A DNA stretch of 64,000 nt from Eulemur rufifrons (lineage: Eukaryota > Chordata > Mammalia > Primates > Lemuridae), in the NCBI RefSeq assembly GCF_041146395.1, contig NC_091012.1, positions 14,250,193 to 14,314,192 of the forward strand, in the 5' to 3' direction. Shown here piece by piece: positions 14,225 to 28,540 of this stretch; within the stretch, counting starts at the first letter, position 1, and each line of letters begins with the position of its first letter. The notes beneath the pieces are model-generated. The model made no database searches and was not told the DNA's origin. It was given only the letters and a program-made list of their open reading frames with translations. A program made the position numbers and the translations under genes.

Positions 14225-14362
14225 ATCATTCCCAAGCTTTGCTGGACATTGGAATCACCTGGAAACTTTAAAATAATTCTGATGCCCAAGTCATATCCAA
14301 TGCCAACTAAGTCAGAATTCCTCAAGTTGAAAGTCAGGCTGTTTTTAAAGTTCTTCAGATAA
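14225..14362 (+). mobile_element. MER20-like hAT DNA transposon remnant
   Basis: The phrase GGACATTGGAATCACCTGGA followed by AACTTTAAAATAATTCTGAT corresponds to the 5' half of MER20-like non-autonomous hAT elements. The family name is given from memory of the consensus and is moderately sure. Confidence 0.6.
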
Positions 14363-14409
14363 TTTCTGTGTGCAGTAAAGGAGGGACAATGCTGCTTACT
14401 TTGCATGTA

Positions 14410-14570
14410 GGAGGATGCACTGTTCCTATCGGTGGGACTTTGGGCAGGTCAGTTTTAAGCCTTGGTTTCCTTACCTGTAAAATGAGTTGAGTTAAATGTC
14501 ATGTGAGGTTGGGTGGTCCTTTCCATCTTATAACTTCAAATTCTGTGATTTTGAAATCAATTTGGAGACA
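14410..14570 (+). repeat. MIR-type SINE fragment
   Basis: The MIR core-like string GGGCAGGTCAGTTTTAAGCC, then TTTCCTTACCTGTAAAATGA, then a tail with CCTTTCCATCTTATAAC. Confidence 0.75.
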
Positions 14571-15780
14571 AAACTGCTAGAAGCATTATATTAATAAAAG
14601 TGTTCATCTTATATGCCAATAATGTTACAGGCTTTTTAAAAAGTGCTAATAGTATATAGACCTACTTTTAAAAATCTGATTTGCCTTCCCTGAATTATTT
14701 TGAGCCTCATTTTAGACATTGGGGACAAATGGAAACATATAACTTACCAAAAAGAACCCTTTGTTTTCTAAAACACTACATCTGTGGATAACAGAAATAC
14801 AGTAACAGAGTGAGTTGTCTCTGTTCATTAATATTTCATTTAAAATATTTGAGAAATAACTACCCTTAATATTATACTGTGCAGTATTATGTTGCACTGT
14901 TAACACTGCTTGTTTCGGGATAGCTATATCTGTCATTGATTTTTCACTTATATTTTCGCACTTATATTTACTAACAAATTTTTCAATATTTATTGCAAAA
15001 GTGACATTAAATGATTTTACTTGGTATAAAGCTCTTTCATTATTTACTTTTAGAGCTAAAATGGAAAACAGGAAGGTAAGTGATAGTGAACTAAATCAAC
15101 TGAAATTCAAGGCCTAACAACTTAAAGTAAACAAAATTGCTATATGACTTAAATTTAAGCATGTGTCCAAATAGATATAACTTTCACAGGATGAAAGATT
15201 CTATGGGTAGAAGAGCAAATGACAGGGAAAATAAGTAATAATTAATACATTACAATAATCAACAGAAACCTGTCTTCTAACAGCATATTGCCTAGCATGT
15301 TGGCTCTCCTATTTTTGCTAAAATCCAAAGAATTAAAACAAAGGGGAAAGTGCCCACACAGTACTGTTCTAAAGTGGAGAATTGTAGAGCCCCTGGGAAT
15401 GTTCCCCCTACCACCTTTTAAAAATTGTCTTCAATATAACAAATGATAAAATCTGTCGTTAAAAATATTTTTTTCCTCTACAGTGTGACTTTAGTAATAT
15501 ATTACCACATAAATAACAGGTGAACATTTTTAACCTGTCTTGTTTTTCCGGCTAATTACTTTGCATGATATCAAGTTTAGTAGTAGGCCGTAACTATAGA
15601 CATAGGTTGTAGTGTGCTTACTAGAGTACTGAAGCAAACCATTTGCAGCTTTTTTGGTCCTTAAGATTCTTTTAGCGCTTAAATTATTGAGGATCACAAA
15701 GAGTATTTTTTCATGTCAATTATATTGGCATTTACTGTATTAGAAATTAAAATTGAGAATTAAAAAAATATGCTTAGTTT
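14571..15780. other. Unassigned AT-rich sequence
   Basis: No family or gene recognised. Confidence 0.35.
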
Positions 15781-15962
15781 AGTTTTCTCAACCTTGGGAT
15801 CCTTGATATTTTGAGCTAGATAATTCTTTGTTGTGGAATGTGTCCTGTACATTGTAGAATGTTTAGAAGCACCACTAGGAGCCAGCAGTAACTTCCCCCA
15901 GGTTGTGACAACAAAAAATGTCCCCTGGGGGACAAAATCACCCATGACTGACAACCACATTG
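15781..15962 (-). mobile_element. MER5A-like hAT DNA transposon
   Basis: The antisense order is TTTCTCAACCTTGGGATCC, GATAATTCTTTGTTGTGG, TGTACATTGTAGAATGTTTA, GTTGTGACAACAAAAAATG and CCCCTGGGGGACAAAATCAC. This follows the MER5A consensus from one end to near the other. Confidence 0.85.
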
Positions 15963-16392
15963 TTAACATAAATAATATTTTTCACAAAAATAACTTTTCT
16001 TCTGCGACAAAAAAATTGGTAAAAAGTGTGTTTTATTTACATTTTTGCAAATCTCTAGTGTCTGGCTTACTAGAAGACAGCTGGATTCTCATTCCTGTCT
16101 TTGCAATTTGTTTTGAAGAGACAATAAGATGATGACCTAGCCTCATGCAAATAGATAGTTGGGAAAAAGGTGTATTTTTAAAGGTTTCAGATATTTATGT
16201 TGTTCTTTACTACTACAACAAAACTCCACAAGTCCTAGTTCCTTAGTTACAAAGAAGTTTTACATATGAATGCATTTGTGACATTAGTACTCATTAATCT
16301 ATATTGCACAATAAATGAATATTTTCCTCTCACATGGAGGAAAGATTTCCTTTTGTTATTATCAGCACCAATCTTATAAAAACATTAATGTT
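15963..16392. other. Unassigned
   Basis: Nothing recognised. Confidence 0.35.
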
Positions 16393-16576
16393 CTGACTCG
16401 GGGGGATGGGGTGGGGGGAGGGTATGGGGGTATAACTACATCATGAGTGCAAAGCGCACTGTCTGGGGAATGGACACGCTTGAAGCTCTGACTCAGGGGG
16501 ATGGGCGGTACATGGGCAATATATATAACCTGAACTTTTGTACCCCCATAATAAGCTGAAATTAAAAAAAAAAATT
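16393..16576 (+). mobile_element. L1 3' UTR fragment
   Basis: The G-rich L1 3' UTR module ends with CTTTTGTACCCCCATAATAAG and an A-run. It is 5'-truncated within the UTR. Confidence 0.9.
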
Positions 16577-17270
16577 AAGTATTGAAAAGCAGTCAGGTTC
16601 ACAGTAGATGGTATAAGTTTTCCTTCTACTGTAATCTTAGTACTATTTTTTGCTTAAAAGTTTGAGTTTTATTATTGGCAACAAATGCTTGTTATTTTCC
16701 TTGAAGTGAAAGTCTCACCTTGTTTATTTCTGAGACTAAAATTTGGTTGTACTTTCAAATAAAAATGGTGTTCTGTGAAAAAAGTGGCTTGTTCAGCTCA
16801 GAATTTAATCACAAGCAATTTTGCTTAACACAACCATGCTGCAGCATGCAGGAATGCTTTAAGTGAACACTTCACTTATTCCGAATATTAAAAAGGTCAA
16901 GATTTAATAACACCATTAACTTTTACTAATTCATAAATAACATTCTTAAATAAAGCAGGCTTTTTTTTTTTCTGCAAGGGGGAGTGAAGAATAGAATGAC
17001 TAGTGTAACTTGGTACCACTGCCTTGATTCATGCTGAGAAACCAACAGTTTTACCCATGTATACTTTTATACAGTCATTGCAAATGTCAGTGAATAAGCA
17101 GGCAATGTCTTGTCATTCTTATAAGAACAGTTTTGACCTTATGGGCCTCCTGGAAAAGGGTTTAGGGGATCTCCAGAGGTTGGCACACCACTGGAGAATC
17201 ACTGGTTTAAGTGAGTGCTTTAAAATAATGCTCATATGTTAGTTCTATGAACTTTTAAAGTTCATCAAAG
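16577..17270. other. Unassigned
   Basis: Nothing recognised. The open frame at 17024-17242 has no domain. Confidence 0.35.
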
Positions 17271-17281
17271 ATAGCTCTCTT

Positions 17282-17620
<339 letters not shown>

Positions 17621-17631
17621 ATAGCTCTCTT

Positions 17632-20389
17632 AAAATAAAAAAAGTATTTAAGTTTTTAACACAGACTACTTAAAAGAAACAAGAAATCCATGATAAGAAT
17701 ATAATAGAACAAAAGTGAGGAAAAACCTGGGATATCTGAATCTCATATTCAGATTCAATAAAGTTCTGAAGACTTATTGCCCAACACTACTGCTTTGTAA
17801 AATGCTCTTGGTGCTCCAGTGCAAGATTAGAGATGTGAAACTATAGTTGGTTTATTACCATTACCTGTCAGGGAGGGTCAATACTTAAGGGCAACTCTGG
17901 AAGGTCACTGTAGAAGACTCCAGAGAACAGGACTTGATGTGCTGAGTAAAAAGAGGTCAGGAACACTCTGGAGGCCAGAAGGCAGGAGGAGAATTTACAA
18001 AGCTGTTTGCTTTGTTGAAGGTTAGGCATCTCCCCCCACTCCCCCTCACTACCAGCAGATATTTTACTAAGATATTAACAATTCCTGGATTAATTTGTAA
18101 ATGAACATTGTTATTTTATAGAGATGTAAATAGATACTTTTCCATGAGAAGTCACAGCCACTCACAGTAAGTATTACTTTTTTGAGGCTATATGTTTCTC
18201 TCCTAGAGTTGTGTTTATACCATACTGAAATCAAAATCATCATTCTTTAAGTCTTCTTCCCCAACTCATGTGGTACATAATCATCTTATAAAAGGAGTGC
18301 TGTAAAAAGGATATGCTAGAGTAAGAACTGACTTGTAGGTTCATTTAATTATTGAGCTAAGTGAGTAAATGTACTATCCAAATACAAGAAAATGTATCTT
18401 TTTAAAAGACAATTTTCAATAGCATCAAACAATATAAATATTTATCGCTAGTCCTAACATGAATTACCTCTATGAAAAGAATGAGAAAATAATTTATCTA
18501 TTAAAAATGGAGAAAACTAAAAATTCACTTCCTCAGGCTCATAATGGCCACTTTTGCGTGCTCAGTAGACACATGTGCCTAGTGACAATTGTACTGGACA
18601 GTACAGGCTTAGAGCCTGTGGTTACAGGAAACTAAAAATGTTTTTTTCAAAGTTTATTGCCGAAAAGCATGACATGTGATCAATATAAGACTTAGAGCCT
18701 AAAAATAGCTTAAATTTCCATAGGTTCTGTCAGGAGGAAGTAGAAAGGAACATAAAAATTTTCTGAGCATGCTCAGTGCCTTTCTTCGGCATGTCTAATG
18801 CCAGCTTCCAATGAATGGTGATGAGCATTGAATCATTATAGTATTTAGTTCTCAGTGTTTATATTTAAAAGACTAAAAGACATGTCACCCAACCAAAATC
18901 ATTCTAAGGGATACAAGGGCAGAAATGTGAAAACTGATGTCTTAAGAGTATTTAAATTTTTTGCTTCAATAGATACTTATGTTGCATCTTTTCTTCTTTC
19001 TGTGAGGAAATGTTCTGGAGGAATACTTCAAGCATGATCCTGAACACAAACTTATTTACACATATGTTCACATTCTTTTCAGTGACAAAAAGCTAACAGC
19101 TCCAGGTGCATCAACAGCTTTTGTGAGATATTTCTTATTTATAAAGCATCTTTAGAAAGAAAAGTAGATTCCTGAAATTAACATCTGAATTTTAAGAAAA
19201 AAATCTATCAAAGGAAAGTAAATACATGCATATGAGTTTAATAATCATTATGGTTTAAGATGTTGCCATTGTTTTTCTCATCACAAAACAATTGCTATTA
19301 AGTACAGAAAGAGAGATTTCTGAATTCTCCTCCAACAACACATTGCCCAAATGTGCCTGTAGTGCATGCACACACACGCACACACAGTATGTTGTGGGGA
19401 TGGAGAGCAGTACTAAAACCATCTGCTCCATAGGCAGAGACTGAGTACAGTGTAGATCTAAGCTGAATCACAGACTATATTCCCAAGGCTACTCCGATGG
19501 GTGCTGTGACTGAGAACTCCTTCCTTAAAGTCTTTGTTCCTTGGATCATGGGTGTTAATCTTTTCCTGATGACTTCTTTTGCCTGCTCAGGAAGTTTCCC
19601 AGGAATATGGTACCAGTAGGACTTAGACAAAGACTTTGCTAGTTAGCTTGCTAAACTATAGCTGTGTCCTGACAGTTGCATCATTTATGCAGAATTCCTG
19701 TGTTAGTCTTCATCATTTGGAATAACAAATCCTATTCAAGTACTTGGGATTGTTTTTCTCCTCCCCACAGCAAACCTGTAAAGAGAAGTCAAACTGCATG
19801 ACCCAGAGGGACAGAATACTTAGGTCAGTACCTACTCCTGTAGCATCCAGCAAGGGTTTAGGAGAGGAGGCTTCTGCTGTGCACTTGAATAGAAACCCCT
19901 CAGTGGGCACCGGATCAGACACAGGCCTTTCCGTGAAGCTGCAAGCCATTTGGGGACACTTAGCACCAGCTGGAGAGAAGTATGGGTGGTGCTTCCACAT
20001 GCGGAGAGATAAGCGATGCAGGAGGGAGAGCTGGGTTGGGAGATGGGGAAGTTCATTGCAAACAGGGGAAGCTTGATGTGCCTATGAGATAGCAGAGGGG
20101 TCCTGTGTAGTCATCATGTAGATATATGGGACTGGAGCAGGAATCTGAGCTAGTGGTAAGGAATGAAGAGTAAGAGTAGCTGTTCACATGTAGAGAAAGT
20201 CTATAGAATAAAAGTGGACAGAGTGTAGATCTGTAAGGACTATCATAATTTAAGGGACAAGTCCCCAGAGGGGCAGGTAGAATGGGAGGAGGAAAACTAG
20301 GAGACATAAGATAAAAGGAGACAAGATAAGAGAGGCTATGGTCATAATGCTAATGCTGCCAAGAAGTTGCTAAGTGATGGGGTAGAGGA
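17632..20389. other. Unassigned; short CA-rich run
   Basis: A CACACACACGCACACACA run lies at about 19369-19386. A piece near 18540-18620 resembles the end of an old DNA transposon, but the family is not assigned. The stretch at 19744-20076 is open on both strands without a recognisable domain. Confidence 0.3.
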
Positions 20390-21440
20390 GAGCACACATG
20401 GAACAAAGTTCTTGCCTTTATGAGCTTACGATCTAGTGAGGAAGACATTAAGTATTTTTTCAGGTACACAAATATCCCAGGTGGTGGGAAATACCAAGAA
20501 GACAAAGCAGGGAACGAGATACAGTGATTGGAGGTGCTCACTATTTTAGGTAGAATCATCAGAAAGAGCCTCTCCTGAGAGGCCACATTTGAACAGTGAC
20601 CTGACCAAAGCAAGGAAGGTAAGGAGCTCCGGCATTACACCCAGTGGAGAGAGTGCCAAGACTGTGAGACAGAAATGTGTTCCATGTGTGTTCAAGGAAC
20701 AAACAGCAAGGTAGCCAGTGTGGTCAGAGAGAGGAATCAGGGAAAGTTTGAGGAGAGGAAGTCACATGGGCAATGCTGTAGCTCAGTGGTCCCCAAACTT
20801 TTTGGCACCAGGGACCATTTTCATGGAAGACTATTTTTCCATGGACTGTGGGGGTGGGGGCATGATGGTATTGGGATGATTCAAATGCATTACATTTATT
20901 GTGTACTTTATTTCTGTTATTATTACATTTTAATATATAATGAAATAATTATACAATTCACTATAGGTTGGGAAGCCCTGCCGTAGCTCACAGGGCCTTG
21001 TCGCTTTCAGGGCATTGGAAGAAGTTTGGTTTTTATTCCAGTTTGATGGGTAACTTTTGGTAGAACTTGAGCAGGGGAATGAAGTGCCTTAATTTAAGAG
21101 GTTATGCTGACTGCTCAGGGGAGAGTAAACCATAGTTGGGAGTCAGAATGTAGGCAGAGAAGAGGGTTAGGACGAAAGTCTGGTGATAAAACTGAGCAGT
21201 GACAAATGGTGGCTCAGAATGAAAAGCAGACAGACTCCTGATGGAGGAATTGCTCACAGGTTGGAGCAGGGTAACTCATGTAGGTATTTGCCCCAGCAAC
21301 TAGTCAATGGCAATGCCCTTTCCATTATTAGGACAGACTTGGGAAGTTGTGTGTTTGGAAAAAGAGCTCTGCTTTAGAAGTGTGAAGACATGAGGGACCT
21401 TGGTAAGAGGAGTCTCAGGACAGTGACAGTGACAGGGGGC
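20390..21440 (+). repeat. Ancient mammalian repeat (family not assigned), interrupted
   Basis: The phrases TTGCCTTTATGAGCTTACGA, CACATTTGAACAGTGACCTG, TGTGTTCAAGGAACAAACAG and CACAGGGCCTTGTCGCTTTC occur in the order found in a common old mammalian repeat whose name I cannot fix. The element is split by an hAT insertion at 20784-20980. Confidence 0.5.
20784..20980 (+). mobile_element. Non-autonomous hAT transposon with 8-bp target-site duplication
   Basis: The element runs from CAGTGGTCCCCAAACTTTTT to GGTTGGGAAGCCCTG. Its ends form an imperfect inverted repeat. Flanking octamers CTGTAGCT (20776-20783) and CCGTAGCT (20981-20988) differ at one base, as expected for an old hAT target-site duplication. 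At 197 bp it is an internally deleted form. Confidence 0.85.
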
Positions 21441-21469
21441 AGATGGAGTGGGTTAAAAAGAGACAGGAG

Positions 21470-21776
21470 GGAATGATACCAATCAGATTTCAGACTGAGG
21501 TGGGGGTGGGGGGAGGGGATGGGTGTATGCCTACATGATGAGTGCATTGCCCACCGTCTGGGGAATGGTCACGCTTGAAGGTGCTAACTCGGGGAGCGGG
21601 GGGTGCGAGGAGGGGATGGGTATATACCTACATGAGGAGTGCAATGCGCACTGTCTGGGGAATGGACACGCCTGGAGCTCTGACTCGGGGGGATAGGCGG
21701 TACATGGGCAACGTATATAACCTGAACTTTTGTACCCCCATATAAGGTGAAATAAAAAAAAAGAAGAAGAAGAAGA
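21470..21776 (+). mobile_element. L1 3' end (two-module 3' UTR) with target-site duplication
   Basis: The element starts at GGAATGATACC, with two G-rich modules each carrying a GTGCATTGC/GTGCAATGC motif, then CTTTTGTACCCCCATATAAG and an A-run running into (GAA)n. The direct repeat AGAGACAGGAG lies at 21459-21469 and 21777-21787. Confidence 0.93.
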
Positions 21777-22039
21777 AGAGACAGGAGATGAGAAACTGGC
21801 ACCATAGCATGATTCTGTGAGCAAATTAGCAGAAACATCTCGGGAGTTGTGGGGAATGGGATGGGAACAAAGGGGACACATTCATCTTGGGGAAAATCTC
21901 TGGCAGAGAGGGGGAAAGTCTTCAAAGAGAGGTAATTGTTGGAACAGTGATCTGCAGAAGTGGGATGGGATTGACTGCATTGATAGGAGAGTTAGCTTCA
22001 GTGAAAAAAAAAATACATCTCTGGCCTGTTTTCAACATG

Positions 22040-22345
22040 ATCATGATGAATGACCTTTTTCGTGTGTTGAATTCAGTTTGCTAATATTTTGTTGAGAATA
22101 ATGCACCTATGTTTATCAGAGACATTGGCCTGTTGTTGTTGGTGTGTCTTTGTGTAATTTTGGTAACAGGTAATACTGGCCTCAAAGGATGAGTTTGAAA
22201 GTATTCCTCTTCCTTGATTTTTTGAAATAGTTACAATAGGATGGTATTAATTTTTAAAAATGTTTTGTAGAATTCAGCAGTGAAGCCATCAGGTTCTGGG
22301 CTTTTCTTTGATGGAAGATTTTTTATTACTGCTTCTACAAGTATA
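22040..22345 (-). mobile_element. Old L1 ORF2 fragment
   Basis: Matches the antisense of the L1 reverse-transcriptase region (AATTCAGTTTGCTAATATTT, GACATTGGCCTGTTGTTGTT, AATTCAGCAGTGAAGCCATC). It is diverged and open in no frame. Confidence 0.85.
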
Positions 22346-22475
22346 TTAAATATTTGTTAAATATACATTAAAATATATTTAATATATTATCATAAATATA
22401 TGTATACTTTAATATATTAAATACATTTATATAACCAATATAGAATATAAATATGTATTATATATATTTTTTATT
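22346..22475. repeat. AT-rich low-complexity run
   Basis: Dense TATATTAAATAT-type sequence. Confidence 0.8.
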
Positions 22476-22639
22476 GCACATTTGAACAATCTAATCTTTT
22501 TGAATGTACATGGAAATTTTACCAAAATTGAGCATATGAATTCCAAATGATTTAAATTGATTAGAGTGTACTTTCTTTATCTTAATATAATTTACCTAGA
22601 AAACCAGTAACAGAAATACTAGAAATGCCAAATTTCTTT

Positions 22640-23375
22640 GAACTTAAGCTAATTGTTTTAAAGCTGTTAATATTATACAGACAATATCATATTTAAATAA
22701 GAAAATATGTACATCAAGTAGTTCAAGAAACTCCAAGAGAATAAACACATATTCATACCAACGCACATTATCATCAAATCGTTGAAACTCAGAATTTTGA
22801 AAGCAGCTAGAATAAGAGAATCGTCCTGTACAAATTATTCTCAATAAGATTAGCAGCATATTTCTCATCAGAAACAAGGTCTGAAGGGAGTGAATATCAC
22901 TTGTAAAGTGCTGAAAGAAAAAAATATATATCAATATAGAATTTTATATCCAAAAAAGCTATTCTTTTTCATAAATGAAAAAAGCTATTGAGATATTCAA
23001 AGATGGATAAAACTTAGGAGGTTGTTTGCTAGTAGACCTGCCCTACAAGGAATGCTGAAGGGAGTCCTCTGGCCAGAAATGAAAGGACACTAGACAGAAA
23101 CTCAAAGTAATATGACGAACAGAGAAATAAACTACAAAGGTAAATATAATAGCCTATACTATTGTATTTTGGGCTTATAACTAGTCTTTCTTTTCATTTC
23201 CTATATTATTTAAAAGACAAACATTAATATTTATAAATTCATGTTAATAGGCACACCGTGAATGACAATGTCACTTGTGCAACAATAACCTAAGGTGGAT
23301 GTGTAAGAAGCAGAGCTTTTGCATGCTGTCAATGCTAAGTTGGTATCTAATCAATCTAGATTTTTTAAATCACAT
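22640..23375 (+). mobile_element. Old L1, ORF1 end and inter-ORF region
   Basis: The sense phrases GACCTGCCCTACAAGGAATG, ATGCTGAAGGGAGTCCTCTG, GAAATGAAAGGACACTAGAC and TAAGTTGGTATCTAATCAAT correspond to the ORF1 3' end and following spacer of mammalian L1. Confidence 0.85.
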
Positions 23376-24265
23376 TTTGTCTTCATGTAAATAATAAACA
23401 TTTCTAAAATTGCCTAAATTTACCATTCTGAGCCATTTCATTCCACCAGGAAGATACAGGTATTATTTTCCTCTCTTTAAAAAAGTTAAGTACCAAAATA
23501 ACTACATTTAAATAAATAACATTATGATAATGACACTAAAAATTCAAAATAAGGCTAACATCCTCTTTCTATTTGCACTGCTGCTCTGTCCTAACTCCTA
23601 GAACACTGTGGAAAGGAGACTGGTTTTTTCCTAAGGAGTCTGGGCTGAGGCTGGGGATGGGGAGAGGTTGGATCTTCTCATTCTCTCATTTGTTTCCTTT
23701 CCTCTCCTTTTCAATTTTGGTAGGAGATAAGTCAGCCTTAGTTTTGAATTCAGTTCTGAAAGGTCAGGGAAGTTTCTTACTGCAAATCAGAAAACAACCT
23801 AAATGTTTCCAGTGCTTAATCACAGGGTGCTTGCTTAGACCCTAGAATTAACATTCAGCTCCCACTCCATTGGCATGGCTGCTCCCGCCTGGAGTGGGGA
23901 CAAGTGCAATATAACTGAGAAGACAGCTGGTCAGATGATGCCTTGAGCTGGCGACTAAACCTGTAATAACACACTATGGAGAAATCTGTGATCTTTCTTT
24001 GAAAATGCTTGTGATAAGAGACTGAGTCTTTTCCCCCAAATGTAGTGGTAATGGCTCTGTTGTTTTAAATACACAATACTTAGGAGACTGGTTTTACTTA
24101 GAATGGAAAATTTTGCCAGGGACAAAGTTAATACAAAGAAACAAACAACAAAAAACAACAAGAAACAGAACAGTTAAGTGCAGCTCGGATGAGACTGGGC
24201 AGTTCTTTCCCAGCGCCAGCTTGTCCCTGAATTCTCACGGTCACATGCAGCCTCAGCATTAGTCT
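23376..24265. other. Unassigned
   Basis: No gene or repeat family recognised. The segment at 23570-23870 is less AT-rich than its surroundings, but no domain is seen. Confidence 0.3.
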
Positions 24266-24594
24266 TCTGTCCTGCAAACTGAAATGGAGGTGGATTAAAT
24301 TTACCAAGCATCTGCTCTAACGTGGAAAATCTGCAAGTGTCATAAACTAGCTCCACCTGAACAAGGTAAAGAAATAATTCCATAGGCTGAAAACAACAAA
24401 AACACAAAACTACTTTGTTTCTTTTCCCCAAATGAAATCCACATGAAAGGTCCTGTATGATTTACAAAATTTCCAGAGTAGAAATGCAGTGATGTGAAAT
24501 GTCACAGACCTCATTATTGTGTAAAGAAAATGCACTTCGAAATATTCTAATTGCACATGTGTACAACAAAATACTATCTTGCCTGCCAGTACCA
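24266..24594. repeat. 329-bp direct repeat, copy 1
   Basis: About 11 mismatches and no indels against 25912-26240, so about 96-97% identical by eye. On the minus strand it holds a CAG preceded by a T-rich tract and an open stretch (VYDTCRFSTLEQMLGKF) that looks exon-like; its gene is not recognised. The two copies bracket the FOXK retrocopy. Confidence 0.93.
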
Positions 24595-26240
<1,646 letters not shown>

Positions 26241-26329
26241 AATAGTAGAATAGCATAGATAAGTTCCTCCTTATCAGTAATTAATTAAGTGTAAACATAT
26301 GAAACTCTACAATGAAAAGGAAGAAACTG

Positions 26330-27875
26330 GAGGAATGTATTTTAAACAACAAACAACAAAATGATCCAAGTATGTGTTATCTACAAAAGCTATATTTTAT
26401 ATTCAAAGATATATATGTATATATGTTGAAAGTGAAAGAATAGAAAAACATATTCCATGCAACATTAGGTGTCTATGTTATCAGACAAAACAAACTCTAA
26501 GCCAAGACCTTTTATAAAACATACAGGCCATTATTTATTGAAAACACAATTGATTCGTCAAAAAGATACAATTACAAATATTTATGCACCAAGCAACAGA
26601 ACGCCAAAATATATGAGACAAGTATTGACAAAATGGAAAGGAGAAATCATTCTACAATACAGGTTGGAAACTTTAATATGCCATTTTATTTAATGGATAG
26701 ATGATCTGGACAGAAGTTATAACAAGTATCTTCTCTGATCACAATAGAATGAAGCCAGACATCAAAAACAGAAGGAAAAATGCAAACTTCGTAAATAGGA
26801 AATTAAACAGCGCAGTCATAAGCAATCAATGAAACAAACAAGATAATACAAAAGAAATTGGAAAATACTGAGAGGGAAATAAAAATGAAAACACAATATA
26901 ACAGAACATAGATTCAGTGAATGCAGTGCTTAGAGGGATGGTTAAAGCAGTGAATGCCTATATGAAACAAGAAGAAATGTCTTGAATAACCCTATATTAC
27001 AATAGAAGGACTTAGAAAAATAAAGGCAAATGACACCCAAGCCTAATAGAACAAAGGACTAATAAATATTACAGTGAAGACAAATAAAATTGAGAGGAGA
27101 AAAACATTAGAGAAAATAAACAAAACTAAAAGTTAGTTCTCTGATAGGATTAACAAAATTGATAAATATGTAGGTACACTGACTAGGAATATAGAAGAGA
27201 GGTTATGAATATTTACAATCATAAATGAAAGTGGAGACACTAATAAATACCCTACAGAAATAAAATGGATTATAGAAGAATGTTATCAGCAGTTGCACAA
27301 AGAGATAACCTGAATGAAATGAACAAACTTCTATAAACACATACATTACTGAAAGTGACTGATGAGGAAACAGAAAATAGGAACAAACCTATAAAATATA
27401 AAGAGGCTGAATCAGAAAATAAAATCAATCAAACATATTAAAGCAACTCCCAACAAAGAAAAACAGTACCAGATGGCTTTCCTGGTTAAGTCTACCAAAT
27501 ATTTCAGAATTTTTTAAAATCCTCCTCAGACTCTTACAAAAAATAGAAGAGGTAAGGTCACTTCCAAATATATTCTTTGGAGCCAAAATTGCCCTGATCT
27601 GAAATACAGATAAAGACACCAAAAGAAAATTAGAGATCAATATTCCGTATGGTCATAGATGTAAAAGAGCCTGAACAAAATACTAGCTAATTGAATAAAA
27701 CAGTATATTTAAAGGATAATACACAAAAAGCAAGTGGAATTATTTCAGGAATGCAAGATTAATTCAATATAAGAAAATCAATTAATTTAATAACACAATA
27801 ATAGAATTGAGGAGGAAAACACACACAGCAAATCAGCAAATGCAGAAAAAGCATTTAAATAACAACAAAATCTCT
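26330..27875 (+). mobile_element. Old L1 ORF2, part 1
   Basis: Sense L1 ORF2 with many stops. Recognisable phrases are ATGTTATCAGACAAAACAAA, AGAGGAGAAAAACATTAGAG and AAATGCAGAAAAAGCATTTA. It continues after the insertions at 27880-28540 and 29424-30687. Confidence 0.85.
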
Positions 27876-27879
27876 TAGC

Positions 27880-28056
27880 CAGTATGGTTGCACATACCTG
27901 TAGTCCCTGCTACTCAGGTGGCTGAGGCAGGAGGATTACTTGGGTCTAGAGGAGTTGAAGGCTGAAGTCCTCTCTACCTTGTGCCTGTGAAGCCACTGCA
28001 CTCCAGCCAGGGCAACATAGTGAGAACTTCTCTCTAAAAATTAAAAAAAAAAAAAA
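27880..28056 (+). mobile_element. Alu right-arm monomer (FRAM-like)
   Basis: A single 7SL-derived arm (CCTGTAGTCCCTGCTACTCA to CCACTGCACTCCAGCCAGGG) with an A-run at 28043-28056. No left arm is present. Confidence 0.8.
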
Positions 28057-28160
28057 CCCACCTTTTTCTTTTTTTTTAATTGACAGCTGGCAAATCTACT
28101 TTGAATCCATTCTGTTATATGAAGAGGTGTACGTATATGTGTGTGTATATATACACTTTT

Positions 28161-28540
28161 ATTATTATTATTATTTCAGCATATTGTGGGGGTAGAAAAG
28201 TTTAGGTTATGTATCTTCCCCTTGCCTCCCCCCCTCCCCAAGTCAGAGCTTCAAACGTGTCCATCCCCTAGACAGTGCGCATCGCACTTATTATGTATGT
28301 ATACATCCATCCCCTCCCCCACCCACATCTGCCCGACACCCGATTGATGTTATTCCTGCATGTGCGCTTAGATGTTGATCAGTGAAACCAATTTGATGGT
28401 GAGTACATGTGGTGCTTATTTTTCCATTCTTGGAATACTTCACTTAGTAGAATGGGTTCCAACTCTATCCAGGAAAATACAAGAAGTGCTATATCACCAT
28501 TGTTTTTTTTATCTCTGAGTAGTACTCCATGGTATACAAA
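28161..28540 (-). mobile_element. Young L1 3' end, 5'-truncated
   Basis: (TTA)n, then TTTCAGCATATTGTGGGGGT, the single-module 3' UTR and the ORF2 end up to GTACTCCATGGTATAC. It is inserted into the old L1 that flanks it. Confidence 0.9.

Noticed and set aside
19744..20076. Overlapping open frames on both strands around 19.7-20.1 kb
   Set aside because: No recognisable domain, no splice or retrocopy signature, and overlap of several frames suggests chance openness.
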